Below are positions 45,831 through 57,689 of a DNA stretch of 64,000 bases, piece after piece (within the stretch, counting starts at the first letter, position 1; each line of letters begins with the position of its first letter). Source of the DNA: Panulirus ornatus (lineage: Eukaryota; Arthropoda; Malacostraca; Decapoda; Palinuridae); the NCBI RefSeq assembly GCF_036320965.1, contig NC_092265.1, positions 5,994,001 to 6,058,000 of the forward strand, given 5' to 3'. A program made the translations under genes and the position numbers. The notes under the pieces were generated by a model that was not told the DNA's origin, did no database searches, and worked only from the letters and a program-made list of their open reading frames with translations.

Positions 45831-46475
45831 CACTGCTCACATCTCAAGGAACAGCTGGGGTGCAGTAAAATAAGTAGGTGCTGTTACTAAAACTCATTCG
45901 TACAGCAAGTCACGTATAACTCTTGCGGGGAGGGACCTATTGCACGACCACAATAATAACAGGAGAGCAAACTACGCCGGAAGGCCCAAGGGAAGGAACT
46001 ACAACAGAGTGCAGTGTAAGACTGTGGCTGCCAGAATACGTATAGAGAACAGGTACGTGTGGCAAGTCGCGAGAAACTATGACACGACTCCATGTTCAAA
46101 ACTGAAGTGTTTTCAGACCTCAAGACCCACTTTGATCGAGAACTCTGCGACTTCTTTACGAAAGGTAATATCCTTGTACTATATCCATATGTTATACCCT
46201 GAGCTATAAATGCAACGCCATTAATGGTGATCCCACCCTCTATCGAAGTGATGCGAATCTTCTGGGTCATGTTGCACAGAGGGCCTTCCAGTCATCCATC
46301 TATGTGAGCGTAGAAACCCACTCGTATGCTCCTTCCCGTCCCCCTGACGATGATACAGGCCTCGTCAAAAGTGACTTCTCTCTCGCGGGGTTACCCATAT
46401 CTCAGAAAAAGACTCTGAAGTAACGTGTTTGAGGCCGCCAACACTACCACCGCTTACTTTCCTCTTTTGCCAACA
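45831..46475. other. No gene; possible family C fragment at 46335-46425
   Basis: CCTGACGATGATACAGGCCT followed by CGTCAAAAGTGACTTCTC resembles the 3' side of family C (TTGACGATGATCCAGCC at 42508, CCTCGTCGAAG at 43952). The rest is unassigned. Confidence 0.4.
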
Positions 46476-46507
46476 CCGCCACCGCCACCACCACCACCAC
46501 CACCACC
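46476..46507. repeat. (CAC)n microsatellite
   Basis: CCGCCACCGCCACC followed by about eight CAC/ACC units. Confidence 0.95.
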
Positions 46508-46791
46508 TTCCTCTTCCCCAGTGCCAACATCGGGTCACAAAAGAATCACTGCCCACGCCACCAACGATCAAGCACTTCAGCAACACACGCTCAGTTGCTC
46601 TCGCTTTTATTTCTAACAAGGATGTGTGTCGTCACTTTCGCAGATCTCTGAATGGCGTCATGGTGGGCGTGGGTGTACGAACGGCTCCGGCTGCTGTAGA
46701 GAGTGGGCGCTCCCCTTCCCCCAGGTCTCTAGGTGGGGAAAGAGCGCCCCTCCCCCCTCCACTTTCCTAAGTTTTAAGTGTGTGGGCTGAA

Positions 46792-46792
<1 letters not shown>

Positions 46793-46868
<76 letters not shown>
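46793..46868. repeat. (CT)n microsatellite
   Basis: About 38 pure CT units. Confidence 0.99.
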
Positions 46869-46870
<2 letters not shown>

Positions 46871-47954
46871 GAAAGACTGGTAGCCCGTAATCTCCCCTCT
46901 CCCCACCTGAAGCAATGATAGTTGGGTGGGCTGTTCTCCTCCCACCGCGCACCCCCGAGGTGGTGATAAGTGGGCAGCCCACTGCAGCAGTGGGTGGGTA
47001 ATGGCCTTCCTGCAAGGAGTGGGTGACCCCAGTGGGTTGGGTGTGCGTGGGTGCCTCCGCTCGTAAGGGTGGGTGGGCGGGCCACCCTGGGTGACGGGTG
47101 GGCAGGCAGCTTCGGGTACGAGAGTCGCACTGCTGTCCCGCATGCGACTGGGGGTATGAAAGGTGGGGTGAGGTGGAGAACCGACCCCCCCCCCCCCAAC
47201 CACCACCACCACGATGGATAGGTGGTCATGCATGCTGATGGGGCAAGTGAGGCGTCCTCCGTGAGTTAATGAGTGAATGGGTGGCACCCAGGGCGGCAGC
47301 AGGAGATGGGCGGCTTCCACTGTAGAGGAGGGTTGATGAACGGCCCCTGGAGGGAGGGGGTGATAGTCAGCGGGTGGGTGCGGTGGGCGGGCGATTCCAC
47401 CTTCGACGGAACGTTGGTAAACAGCCCGCGTGCGGTGAAAGGCGGGTGGGCGGTTGTGTGTGTGTAGTGGTGGGTGGGTGGGCGGGCGGACGGCCCGTCG
47501 CGAGGTGGTGGGCGGGAGGCGTTCAGCGGAACGGTAGTCTGTTCATCTTGACTGCCTAGCGTGGGAACCAAGACGGTGGCGGTGGTGGCGGCATGCGAGC
47601 AGGTCGTCCTTTGTGGCGGACCCGCACGCCCACGCCCACCTCAACACCGCCAAAGGCGCGGCAGGAATGGCCGGGGAGGAGGAGGAGGAGGAGCGGGGAA
47701 AGTGAGGAGATGGGGGTCATGAGGGGGTGTGATGAAGTGGTCATGAAGACCAGAGTAATGTAGTCATGAAGGCTGGGATTTAGGAGTGGGTGAGAGGTTG
47801 GTTTTGATATGCGGTGCACTCCTACCCAAGCTACAGTGACTGTATCATACAGCAAGTTACATGATGAGTGGGCGACCTGGAGCAGAACATCGACGTGGAT
47901 GAAATGCTCGCTAATAACTATCTCTATATTCTCTGATTTTACGAACAGTCAAAG
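46869..47954. other. G-rich GGGTGGG region, no gene recognised
   Basis: Between 46920 and 47560 the plus strand repeats GGGTGGG, GTGGGCGG and similar motifs at irregular spacing, giving many possible G-quadruplex sites. A GGA run lies near 47678-47694. Frames are open but follow composition. Confidence 0.5.
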
Positions 47955-48130
47955 TGGTTAGCGCTGCAGGTGTGTGTGGGAACAGTTCTGCTGGCAAGTG
48001 TTTACATCTCGTCTGTCCGAAATCAGAAGGACGAGCAAACTGCCTGGAGTGTCGATGACTCAGCCCGAGACTGACTACAGCAACATTGAAGTGTCTACTG
48101 ATCCTGTCTGTGAGGCGATGTGCGTGTGTG
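47955..48130 (+). repeat. Dispersed repeat family B, 3' part
   Basis: GTGTGGGAACAGTTCTGCTG matches 36993. GTTTACATCTCGTCTGTCCG matches 4720. ACAGCAACATTGAAGTGTCT and ACTGATCCTGTCTGTGA match 4800-4830. It ends at a short GTGTGTGTG tract. Confidence 0.65.
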
Positions 48131-48391
48131 TGTGGGTTGTGATGGGTGTGGGGGAGAAGACAGCATGAAGCATACTGGTCGTGAGGGCCGGGCGTGCGAG
48201 TGGATGAGGGAGGGTCGTAAAGAGGGAGGTGTGAGGGAGGTAGGGTAAGGGAGTTTTGAGAGACAAGGTGAGAAGTCATGGGGAAGGGGGGTTAAAGAGG
48301 TGAAAGGCTTGTGAACGGTGGAGAGAGGAAGTCTTGAAGGGCAAGGTGAGAGAGAGAGAGAGGCGGTGTGTGTGTGTGACGCCATCACATA

Positions 48392-48393
<2 letters not shown>

Positions 48394-48481
<88 letters not shown>
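48394..48481. repeat. (GA)n microsatellite
   Basis: About 44 GA units, preceded by a small GA run (48347-48361) and a GTGTGTG patch. Confidence 0.99.
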
Positions 48482-48486
<5 letters not shown>

Positions 48487-48968
48487 AGAGGCATTGTTCA
48501 CCTGGGTTTCCCCTGCCTGACCACTTCTTGTACTGCTGTACGGGACCATCTGCATATACCATATTGTACGGACTCAGGCCACATCCTCCCTACCACTCCA
48601 ATACAGAAGGAAGACAAGTGAAGTAAACAGGAACTTAGACAATCAGAGGATCGCAATCTTATCCACCGGTGTGGCCGACCTGTTCCCAGAAAGTCCAATG
48701 CCCAGGGTTTCATCAGCGGCTATAAAGATAGTGGTATCGTAGTAATGATGATGGGAATAGAGATGATATCATTGGTGACTGATAACGATAAGGGATACAT
48801 GATAAGGACAATGGTAATGAAGACGGTGCTACTAATGAGTCATGATAATGAGCACAATTCATAAATCATACTTGTACACAACAGGTACTGCTCATTATCA
48901 CGACTCGAACAAGTAGAAACAGCCTATGAGTCCTGCATTTCTCAAACTACTCCAGGGGCAGGCGCCAG
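48482..48968. other. No gene recognised
   Basis: Mixed sequence with AATGATGATG and GATAATGA motifs (48745-48850), possibly an old trinucleotide-like repeat. Confidence 0.35.
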
Positions 48969-49212
48969 CTCACACCACCAGTATACATGTCACATCTACG
49001 TATGAGCCAGGTCACACCACCAATATACATGTCACATTTACGTATAAGCCAGGTCACACCACCAGCATACATGTCACATCTACGTATGAGCCAGGTCACA
49101 CCACCAATATACGTCACATCCACGTGTGAGCCAGGTCACACCACCAGTATACATGTTACATCCACGTATGAGCCAGGTCACACCACCAGTATACATGTCA
49201 CATCCACGTATG
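48969..49212. repeat. 42-bp minisatellite, about 6 copies
   Basis: GAGCCAGGTCACACCACCAA followed by TATACATGTCACATCTACGT repeats to about 49210. One unit lacks three bases (ATG). The 42-base period gives a 14-residue reading (TYEPGHTTSIHVTS) in one frame and open frames elsewhere. No gene context. Confidence 0.93.
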
Positions 49213-49452
49213 AACGTTTTCAACTCTGTAACTCCCTCGTCACATCATGAATAAATCAGGCCTCAGAGATTTAATTTCCTTTTTAAAGAAATGTGTTTAT
49301 TCCTAGTCCCAAAACGAGACAGGCTGAATCATCAAAGGCGTTACACAAAGATACGCAAAAAAAAAAAAACCTTAACTGACATTCAGTTTGTGTGGAAAGA
49401 TTTTGCCAGGTCGGGCTGAACACGGGCTTTGGTCGATAATGACAGCCCGTTC

Positions 49453-49605
49453 TCGGGGTGTCATTGCTGGCACTAGCACAGACCGGTTGTGTGTGGGTTC
49501 TCAAGGGGTGCCATTACTGGCACAGGTCGGGAGTGTGGTCTCACAGTGTAATTACTGGCACAAGTCAGGAGTGTGTTCTCGGGACATCATTACTGGCGCA
49601 CGTCG
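49453..49605. repeat. Irregular 38-50-bp repeat, 4 copies
   Basis: GGTGTCATTGCTGGCACTAG, GGTGCCATTACTGGCACAGG, GTGTAATTACTGGCACAAG and ACATCATTACTGGCGCACG occur at 49457, 49507, 49545 and 49583, each followed by GAGTGTG-like sequence. Confidence 0.75.
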
Positions 49606-49915
49606 ATCCGTGAGTGACTGTGAGTGTATAAGGCTCATGTATATGGATGTGAGTGTTGTGCAGTATGTGTTATGTGCTCCACTGTGTCCTGTGTACTCGA
49701 CCGTGGTTAAGGGTCGAGATGGGGACGGGCTATGTAAAGACAAGGACCGGCACCAGGCTAAGGCGTGGCTAATCTTTATCAATTCAATTTTGGTAAAAGC
49801 TTCAGAAACACAAGACAAGCAACACCTGATAATGCAGCGCTTTGTGACCATCTGTACGTGTCAAAAAGGTTGTTCAACGAGAAGGCAACCAGAGGGCACA
49901 CTATTTTGCTGCTTA

Positions 49916-49920
<5 letters not shown>

Positions 49921-49962
<42 letters not shown>
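49921..49962. repeat. (GT)n microsatellite
   Basis: About 21 GT units. Confidence 0.98.
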
Positions 49963-49963
<1 letters not shown>

Positions 49964-50753
49964 CTGCCTCCTTGCCTTAGGCTACCTCATCTCTCTCGTC
50001 TCGCACTAACTTTAAACATCATTAATTCTTTATAGTTTTCTCTTTCTGCCTCGAGCGTTATCCCTCTCAGCCTCAGCGACACCACTATGATCCTCAACCC
50101 ACATAGCAAGGTATTCCATCCATATATCTGTTGTCATCACCTGAAGCCTCAACCACGATCATACATCATTGCTCATGTAACATGTTCGCCTCAAGTCGTG
50201 TAGGCTTTCACCTTTCCTCAACCTGAGGAAAGGGAAAAATATGTAGATGATAAAGCTAATTAACAATGTCTTTTAAGCACAATCACCAGAAGCTAGGGTG
50301 TGAGGGAGGATGGAAGGGGTGGTGGGTGAATCTGTAGATACGACAAGAGTATCAGCAAAAGTAACTGTTGTCGTAACAGTAACAGCTGACGCAGTGGCAA
50401 CAAGAAACATCAAGAGACTTAACACCTGATGAACTTCCCGTTTGAGACACAAAAAAAGTAGCATCAGCCGAAGACAGCAAGCAACAGCAGTGGCAACACT
50501 CCCATCCTCACAAGCAACAGTACCATCAGTCAACAGGGAACAGGAGCAAGCTCAACAGTACAGAGGTGGTGATGACGCTGAGAGGAAAACTAAAAATCAA
50601 CTGTAATTCTAAAGTGGAGGAGCAAAACTCGCTGCAGTGAGAGAGGCAACAGCAGTAGACAGACACCGTCCTCCCTCCGGTGGCAGTGTCGGCGAGGCGG
50701 GTGGTGAGAACCCCGGCGGGCGCACACTTCCTGGTGGAGTCGTGGGAACTCAC
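49963..50753. other. No gene recognised
   Basis: Repeated GTAACAG/CAGTGGCAAC motifs at 50370-50525 suggest an old short repeat. No coding motif. Confidence 0.3.
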
Positions 50754-50854
50754 CTGCTGCAACGGGTCCTCCAGGTCCCCTAGCCCGCACCGGCCTATCG
50801 AACCCCACGGCTCCTCTACAGGCAACCAACCACTCCCATACTGCGGCTGCTGCC
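50754..50854 (-). CDS. Candidate internal exon, unknown protein
   Basis: The minus strand has an acceptor-like CACCTGTAG ending at 50855 and a perfect donor, GCAGCAG|GTGAGT, with the last exon base at 50754. The 101 bases give two leading bases plus 33 sense codons: QQPQYGSGWLPVEEP, then WGSIGRCGLGDLEDPLQQ, ending on a codon boundary. The sequence is GC-rich, non-repetitive and different from its flanks. No family is recognised. The pyrimidine tract is weak. The best of the candidate exons in the window. Confidence 0.3.
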
Positions 50855-51136
50855 CTACAGGTGGGCCTCTTCAGGCACGCAGGTCACTGCACAATCTCCA
50901 CGCCCTACAACCTACACCTGCCACGCCCCCGCAATCCACATCCTATAACCCACGGCAGCTATGATTCACGCTGGGTATATCTGACACTTTCCCAGAAGCG
51001 AGACGCCCTCCAGATACAGAGTGTAGTCTATCTTTCTTATACCGTATTGTGTCTTACAAAATATGAATTGGGACTTAGAACATCCTCTTGAACTTATTCA
51101 TAATCTAACCCTGAAATATTTTGTCTGTATATACCC
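50855..51136. other. No gene recognised
   Basis: C-rich then mixed sequence; no motif. Confidence 0.35.
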
Positions 51137-52176
51137 TATATACTCGTGTATAGATCGAGTTTATGAGACCAAATTTTTTGGTAAAAAATTGGGGGTCGAT
51201 CTAAATATTTCTCTTTTATTCATATATCTAACTATACATAAAAGCTGTCTCCCGCATTTGCGAGGTAGCTCAAGGAAACAGACCAGGAATGGCCCAACCC
51301 AACCACATACATATGTATATACATAAACGCCCACCAAACACGAAATAGCATATATATATATCAACTAGACGGTACGTATTCTTCGAATAGTTTTCAGTTA
51401 AAAAACTGTTACATCACAAACATACCTTAACTGTGCTTGAGTGAATATATTCTCAGAAATAGATAGCAGATTCGCTGAAACGTGATGTATTTCAATGTAA
51501 AATAGGACAAAATACATAAAGAAAACAGAAGACTTTACCTAACTTTCCGATGTTCAAGAGATGTAACTCGTTTTTCTTAAGAGTTTTCGGTAAAATTCTG
51601 TTACTTTACAATGGTATTCTATTCACACTGTGCTTGATATAATACATTCACGGAAATGCAATATTTTTGCTGAAATGACAGACGTATTACAGTGGAAAGT
51701 GGGATAAAATCATGGAAACAATCGAATTTCGCTCTTTCATTGTTCAAAAATTTTTACCGTAATCGCTTTTCGAATGATTTTCATTAAAAAAACTGTTGTG
51801 TTACAATAATATTCTACATCAATTGACTTGAATAAATGCTTGAATGGAAATATACAATATCTATGCTAAAACTACCCGCGTTTCAGTGTAAAGTGACGTA
51901 ATGATAAATGGTAGACAATTTACCTTCGGCGCCCGGTGTTTCAGGCTCAGCGAACCTCAGTTTATAGGACGAAGAGTGTTTTTTTTAGTGAGGATTTTCT
52001 GAAATGAGTTTTATATGCCACAAAATTTGGTGCTTTTTGCCTTAATTTGCTGTTCCATTACCCTCAAAAAGTTGGGTCGACCTATACACAAGGCATATCA
52101 TAAATTAATGATTTCTTGGCCAAAAACATCAAGGGTCGACCTATACACGAGGTAAACTAACACACGAGTATATACT
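51137..52176. mobile_element. DNA-transposon-like element with inverted ends and internal tandem repeats
   Basis: The left end TATACTCGTGTATAGATCGA is matched in inverse by the right end CACACGAGTATA, and AATTGGGGGTCGATCT (51190) is matched by GGGTCGACCTATACACGAGG (52133), so the ends are imperfect inverted repeats. TA dinucleotides flank both ends. Inside, units of about 190-200 bp start near 51381, 51573, 51765 and partly 51968 (TTTTCAGTTAAAAAACTGTT; TTTTCGGTAAAATTCTGTTA; TTTTCATTAAAAAAACTGTT). No transposase frame is present, so it would be non-autonomous. TIRs of the ACTCGTGTATA...GGTCGACC type recall Tc1/mariner-pogo-like elements, from memory. Confidence 0.55.
51232..51350 (-). mobile_element. 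(AT)n-flanked element fragment nested in the transposon-like element
   Basis: CCCGCATTTGCGAGGTAGCT (51251) is the reverse complement of AGCTACCTCGCAAATGCGGG, matching CGCTACCTCGCTAATGCGGG at 61691. It is followed by CAGACCAGGAATGGCCCAAC and CATACATATGTATATAC, ending in a short TATATATATA tract. It sits just inside the left end, so it inserted later. Confidence 0.65.
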
Positions 52177-52490
52177 ACAGTATAGACAAGAAAGTCTTGG
52201 GTTCATTGTGCTAACTGGGCGTATGACCCATCTCTAGCACGTCCGTATCACTGAAGGGAACACTATGCTTATGTTCGACGTGTACAAGTGCCCTGCGATA
52301 TGTCAACTGCTTGCCGTTACCGCGCAAATACAGGCCAATACTTTCAAACTGGAACGATGTATGGAAGTACACCTTTCTCATTCAACTGACAGTCTAGAAA
52401 ACTAATGATGCGAAAATGTCAGGCGAGACCCTTTTTTATGGTTATATATCAAAGCGCGAATCACAGACACTGGTACCAGCGTTGGAGCCA

Positions 52491-52493
<3 letters not shown>
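52177..52493. other. No gene recognised
   Basis: Short mixed spacer. Confidence 0.35.
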
Positions 52494-52585
<92 letters not shown>

Positions 52586-52586
52586 A
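52494..52586. repeat. (AT)n-(GT)n compound microsatellite
   Basis: About 33 AT units passing directly into about 13 GT units. Confidence 0.99.
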
Positions 52587-53177
52587 TTGTGAAGATATTC
52601 ATAACTACCCTATGATCTGAACAGCTGAGTTTGCTGTGAGCCATCGGCCCTGTCGGGACCCGAATAATGTTTGGCCGTGCCAATAATCCCATTAGAAATT
52701 CCACGGGAGGCACTGGCTTGCGAAAGTCATCTTCATACCGAGGTAGGAGCGGTGAGCTGCATCGGTTCGGCCTGCCAATGAGGCTCTCTTAAGGCTGGTT
52801 ATAGTCCGGGTCGATTTATCAGACTGGCCGCATCTGAACGACAGTCTCGAAGCTAAGGTCACCGGGTCACAAGTCTTGCTACGTGGGCCTGACAAAGGAC
52901 GCTACATCAAGGGAGTCTCGATTGGGGCAATCATACCCGACCATAGCTAGCCAGGCACAGCAGTCCGAGCCCGACCAAGCCAACACCCAAGACAGGGGCC
53001 TCACGAAGCCAGGCGGACATCCCGTCGGAGGTTGGTAAGCGCCTTGGCCGGAGATGTGGGTGAGGGAGAGTGTGGAGCGGGACACCCTTGGCGGAGGCTC
53101 AGAGGGCGTGACTGACACACTTGAGGTCACGTCTAAGTAGCAGGCATCTCTCCCCTCCCCCTCAACACCACCCTACT

Positions 53178-53178
<1 letters not shown>
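52587..53178. other. Unassigned GC-balanced segment
   Basis: Roughly 590 bases with even composition and no tandem repeats. GTTGGTAAGCGCCTTGGCCG at 53033 looks A-box-like but no B box follows at tRNA spacing. No protein motif was found. Confidence 0.3.

Positions 53179-53227
<49 letters not shown>
53179..53227. repeat. (CA)n microsatellite
   Basis: About 24 CA units, followed by pyrimidine-rich DNA to about 53390. Confidence 0.98.
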
Positions 53228-53229
<2 letters not shown>

Positions 53230-53889
53230 CCTCCTCTCCTCTAACACATTCCCCTCCCCATCCCCCCTCCTCATATCCTCTCTCGACTTCTCAGTGTTCC
53301 CTCTTCCCCCTCTTTACCTTTCTTACACCTTCCCCTTATCTCTTCATCTTCCTCCTCCCTGCTCACCGACGTTTCCTTACCTCCCCACCGAGAATACTGA
53401 CGAAAAGACATGTAAGGACTGGTCTTTGTTTTAGCTGCTGTTCAGCGTATCTTTTGGTCTCATTTGGCGAAAATTTCGGAAGTAGTCATACCATATCTGT
53501 CAACGGCCTTCGTTGTATCTATCATTCTATATATCTAGAGTTATAAGGTATATCTATATATCTGTGGTATCATGTCCGTCTACCTGGAGTCATGAGGTGT
53601 ATCTATCAAATATACTTCTCAGGTATAACAACCCGCTGGAAGTTAGTATAACTGTCGGTGATCCTGGCGCATATGTCAAGACTTAGCAAACATATCTATC
53701 GATGTTATTCAGTATATCGGATGTGAGTTTACTGAGGATATATCTATCGACGCTCTCACGTGTGCCTATCAGGATTATCAATGCTTGTCTATCAGAGTTA
53801 CAGAGTGCACATCTACATGACCTTGTACTGTCTCCTGAGGGGGCCTACATGGTATCTTCATTGCCATTATGGAACCTTAGGACGCTATC
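53228..53889. other. No gene; loosely repeated TATCTAT motifs
   Basis: GTATCTAT, TATATATCTAG and TATCTATC recur between 53515 and 53775, probably a degenerate repeat. Confidence 0.4.
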
Positions 53890-54015
53890 TGTGGAGCTCC
53901 TGCAGCTTCAAGACTGCACTCACGCAGGAGCAGGGAAATGGTGGACTCTTGCCCCAAAGGTGACTTCTCAATCTCAGTGCAACCACGTGCAGGTTGAGTC
54001 CGGTAACACCCTTTA
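53890..54015 (+). repeat. Dispersed repeat family C copy, diverged
   Basis: GGAGCTCCTGCAGCTTCAAG, CTCACGCAGGAGCAGGGAAA and GTGGACTCTTGCCCCAAAG align with 42410-42470 and 43840-43905. GAGTCCGGTAACACCC at 53997 is shared with 42358, on the other side of the unit there. Confidence 0.55.
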
Positions 54016-54115
54016 CCTTTCATTCTTTTTCAGTTCGTCAAAGGCGACGCAAGAGCTTGAAGATATATGTTTAATCTCTTCATGAATGAGTTTATGAAGA
54101 GACACTAAGCGAGAT

Positions 54116-54118
<3 letters not shown>

Positions 54119-54162
<44 letters not shown>
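54119..54162. repeat. (GT)n microsatellite
   Basis: About 22 GT units. Confidence 0.98.
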
Positions 54163-54164
<2 letters not shown>

Positions 54165-54714
54165 TCTATTCCTGAGTGGACCCATGGCCAACAAGTAGTA
54201 AACAATAAACCACACGGTCTAGCCTTTGGCTCTCCCGCTACGCTCCACACGTCACGAGCCCACACCTCCCCCCCAGCACACTCTCAGTCTGGCTCTCACG
54301 TGAGAGGAACACAACGGCCCTCCTGTGTACACGACGGTTCGTGGGGTAACCTTTACCTTAAAAGTCAACACTCACTCACTCCCTCCCTCCCTCGAGGACA
54401 AACACCGGGGACCCACGTCTCGACCAGATTGAAAGGTTTAGTGGTGGACCTGTGCCGTTACGCCAACAGGAAACTTATAATACCGTTGTTTCCTTTCTTT
54501 TCTACAGTGAGAGCGAAGAAATACCCGAAGCAGGTGTCACACACACGCTTCTCCTGCCACCATAAACAACCTGCAACGCATCATCAGTCAACAACACATC
54601 TCTACTACCGCACAAAACGTACACATCAAGACGTGTTCTGGTAAGCTCAACTCAATAGCAGCGTTTTTCGTACTTTCAGTTTCTCGTTCCATGTGCTGGC
54701 TGACACGCAAGTAT

Positions 54715-54717
<3 letters not shown>
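54163..54717. other. No gene recognised
   Basis: Open plus-strand stretch across 54163-54640 with no family motif and no splice context. Confidence 0.35.

Positions 54718-54766
<49 letters not shown>
54718..54766. repeat. (GT)n microsatellite
   Basis: About 24 GT units. Confidence 0.98.
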
Positions 54767-54768
<2 letters not shown>

Positions 54769-54920
54769 GAAGTATATTCCCACAGCTGTTGATCATTCCC
54801 ATGTGTTTGTTTCAGTGATGAGTGACGATAATGTATGCAGTGTACATGCGTCAGGTGTATTTCAGAATAGTGTTGAGAGACTGAAGTGGACCAAGTCTGT
54901 AACATCAAATACCACTTATC

Positions 54921-55140
54921 CATCACGAGGAATATACCAAGTTTTCATCAGGTATATACCAACGCCATCAGCTGTACCTTCACCAGGTATATACAAACAC
55001 CATCAGTCATCCCTCGCCAGGTATATACCACCACCTTCAGTCCTCCACCACCAGGTATATACACCATCACCATCAGTCACCCTTCACCAAGACATATACC
55101 ATCACCATCAGTCGCCCCTCACCAGGTATACACCAAGATC
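54921..55140. repeat. 33-38-bp minisatellite, about 6 copies
   Basis: TCACCAGGTATATACAAACA and CCATCAGTCATCCC, with variants, repeat from 54921 to about 55140. Unit length varies with the CACCAC run. Confidence 0.88.
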
Positions 55141-55569
55141 ACGTCCGTCATCTAACCCCTTCCCGCCCCTGCCTCACTCCCTCCCTCAACAACCCTCCTC
55201 CCACCCCGTCCTGTTTCCCATCCCCCCACTTTCCCACCCCTTCTACTGCGCCTTGGCCAGGACCTTCAAGACGGTCCCACGCTGAGCACTGGAGGAGCAC
55301 GCGAGGACCACAAGCCGTGTCTCCCTGGCGACACTAATTGCTTATTTGTCAGTTGCTGCTCGTTACTGATGGCTAATTAAGAGTCATGGATTATAACACC
55401 AAGAATTTTGATATAGGTTCCTCCCTCCCCTCCCTCTAGCGAAGCCTCCCTAGTGTCATCACCGCCATTACCACCACTACTGGGAGGAGAGGAGGAGGAG
55501 GCAGGGGGCGCTTGTAGCAGGAGGGGAGCGCCTACGGTTGAAAGATACACTCCTATGAAGGCAAGGCCT
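55141..55569. other. No gene recognised
   Basis: C-rich then mixed. No motif on either strand. Confidence 0.35.
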
Positions 55570-55920
55570 CTGGAAGGAAGAGAGTGACAGGGTTGGTGGA
55601 GCTTAGCAGTGCTGGGAAGGAGCTGAGAGTGCTGAGAGGGAGATCGGAAATGGGGAGGGAGACTGGCAGTGCTGGGAAGGAGCTGAGAGTGCTGAGAGGG
55701 AGATCGGTAATGGGAAGGGAGACTGGCAGTGCTGGGAAAGAGACTAGTAGTACTGGGAGGGAAACAGGCAGGACTGAGGGAAAGACAAGTAGTGCTCAGT
55801 AGAGAGACAGTGGAAGTGTTTTGGGAGACTGGTAACGCTGGGAGGTCGACTAGCAGTGCTGGGAGGGAGACTGAGAGTACTGGAAGGAAGACTGTGAACT
55901 GGGAGGGAGACTGACAGAGA
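55570..55920. repeat. G/A-rich minisatellite with a 60-bp higher-order unit
   Basis: 55611-55670 and 55671-55730 are two 60-bp copies (GCTGGGAAGGAGCTGAGAGT start) differing at about three bases. Around them an older ~20-bp unit (GGGAGACTGGCAGTGCTG) recurs. The minus strand is open for 222 codons (55377-56045) with Leu/Pro/Ser repeats, because 60 is divisible by 3. Confidence 0.88.
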
Positions 55921-56089
55921 TAGAAAGGAAGGTTAACAGTGCCGGATGAGGCAGCAACAGTACCTAGGAAAGGGAGAGGATTACGTGTCTCTGGAAGCAG
56001 GGAATGGCACTGACGAAGCGGAGGGTGAGAACAGGATGAGATCACTGGCAGTAAGGGTGATCATACGTAGGGAGGGTAGTCGGTACTAG

Positions 56090-56600
56090 GTAGAGTCACT
56101 GATAACCGGGAGAGTGATCGGTGGGTGGTGATCGGTGCTGATCGGTACTAGGAAGGGCGATTAGTGCTAGGAAGGGTGATCATCACTAGAGATGGGGAGG
56201 ACTGCCAAGAAGGGTGAGCACTGCTCGAGAGGGGGAGTAATACTGCTGGGAAGGGTGATCACTGCTAGGGAGGGGGAGTAACACTGCTGGGAAGGTGTGA
56301 TCACTGCTTCGTCTACAGCATCAACCTGTTTTAAAAACTAAAAAGGCTGTAATCAATTCACCCCTAACTCTTCTGTCTTCCATGGCGATAAATTTAAGAC
56401 CTCTAGATAAGGCAAGGTCTGGTGGGGACGATGATCCCAGCTAGAGAGCATGATGATCACTGATGAGAAGGGTGATGATCACTACTGAGAAGGGTGATCA
56501 CTCCCTCCAAGGTGTTCGCTGTTGGGAAGGGTGATCACTAATGGGAAGGGTGATAACAGGATGATCACAGCTAGGAAGGGTACTCGGTGGTATCAAGGGC
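56090..56600. repeat. Degenerate GGAAGGGTGATCACTGCT repeat
   Basis: GGGAAGGGTGATCACTG and variants occur about twelve times at irregular spacing. Interrupted at 56320-56420 by unrelated sequence. Confidence 0.75.

Positions 56601-57689
<1,089 letters not shown>

Noticed and set aside
46658..47320. 220-codon minus-strand frame
   Set aside because: Built from the (CT)n tract and C-rich composition opposite GGGTGGG repeats; Pro/His/Arg-rich with no motif.
48969..49212. CRISPR-like array
   Set aside because: Units are contiguous tandem repeats without unique spacers, and the window is eukaryotic.
50754..50854. Joining the minus-strand candidate exons at 50.8, 41.6, 28.6 and 25.3 kb into one gene
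   Set aside because: The 50.8-kb exon ends in phase 0 and could join only one of three open readings at 41.6 kb. The 28.6-kb exon then needs a different phase, and no shared protein family links them.
53033..53080. tRNA-like A box GTTGGTAAGCGCC
   Set aside because: No B box at the expected distance and no cloverleaf.
55377..56045. 222-codon minus-strand frame, the longest in the window
   Set aside because: Leu-Pro-Ser repeats follow the 20/60-bp minisatellite; the period divisible by 3 keeps the frame open.
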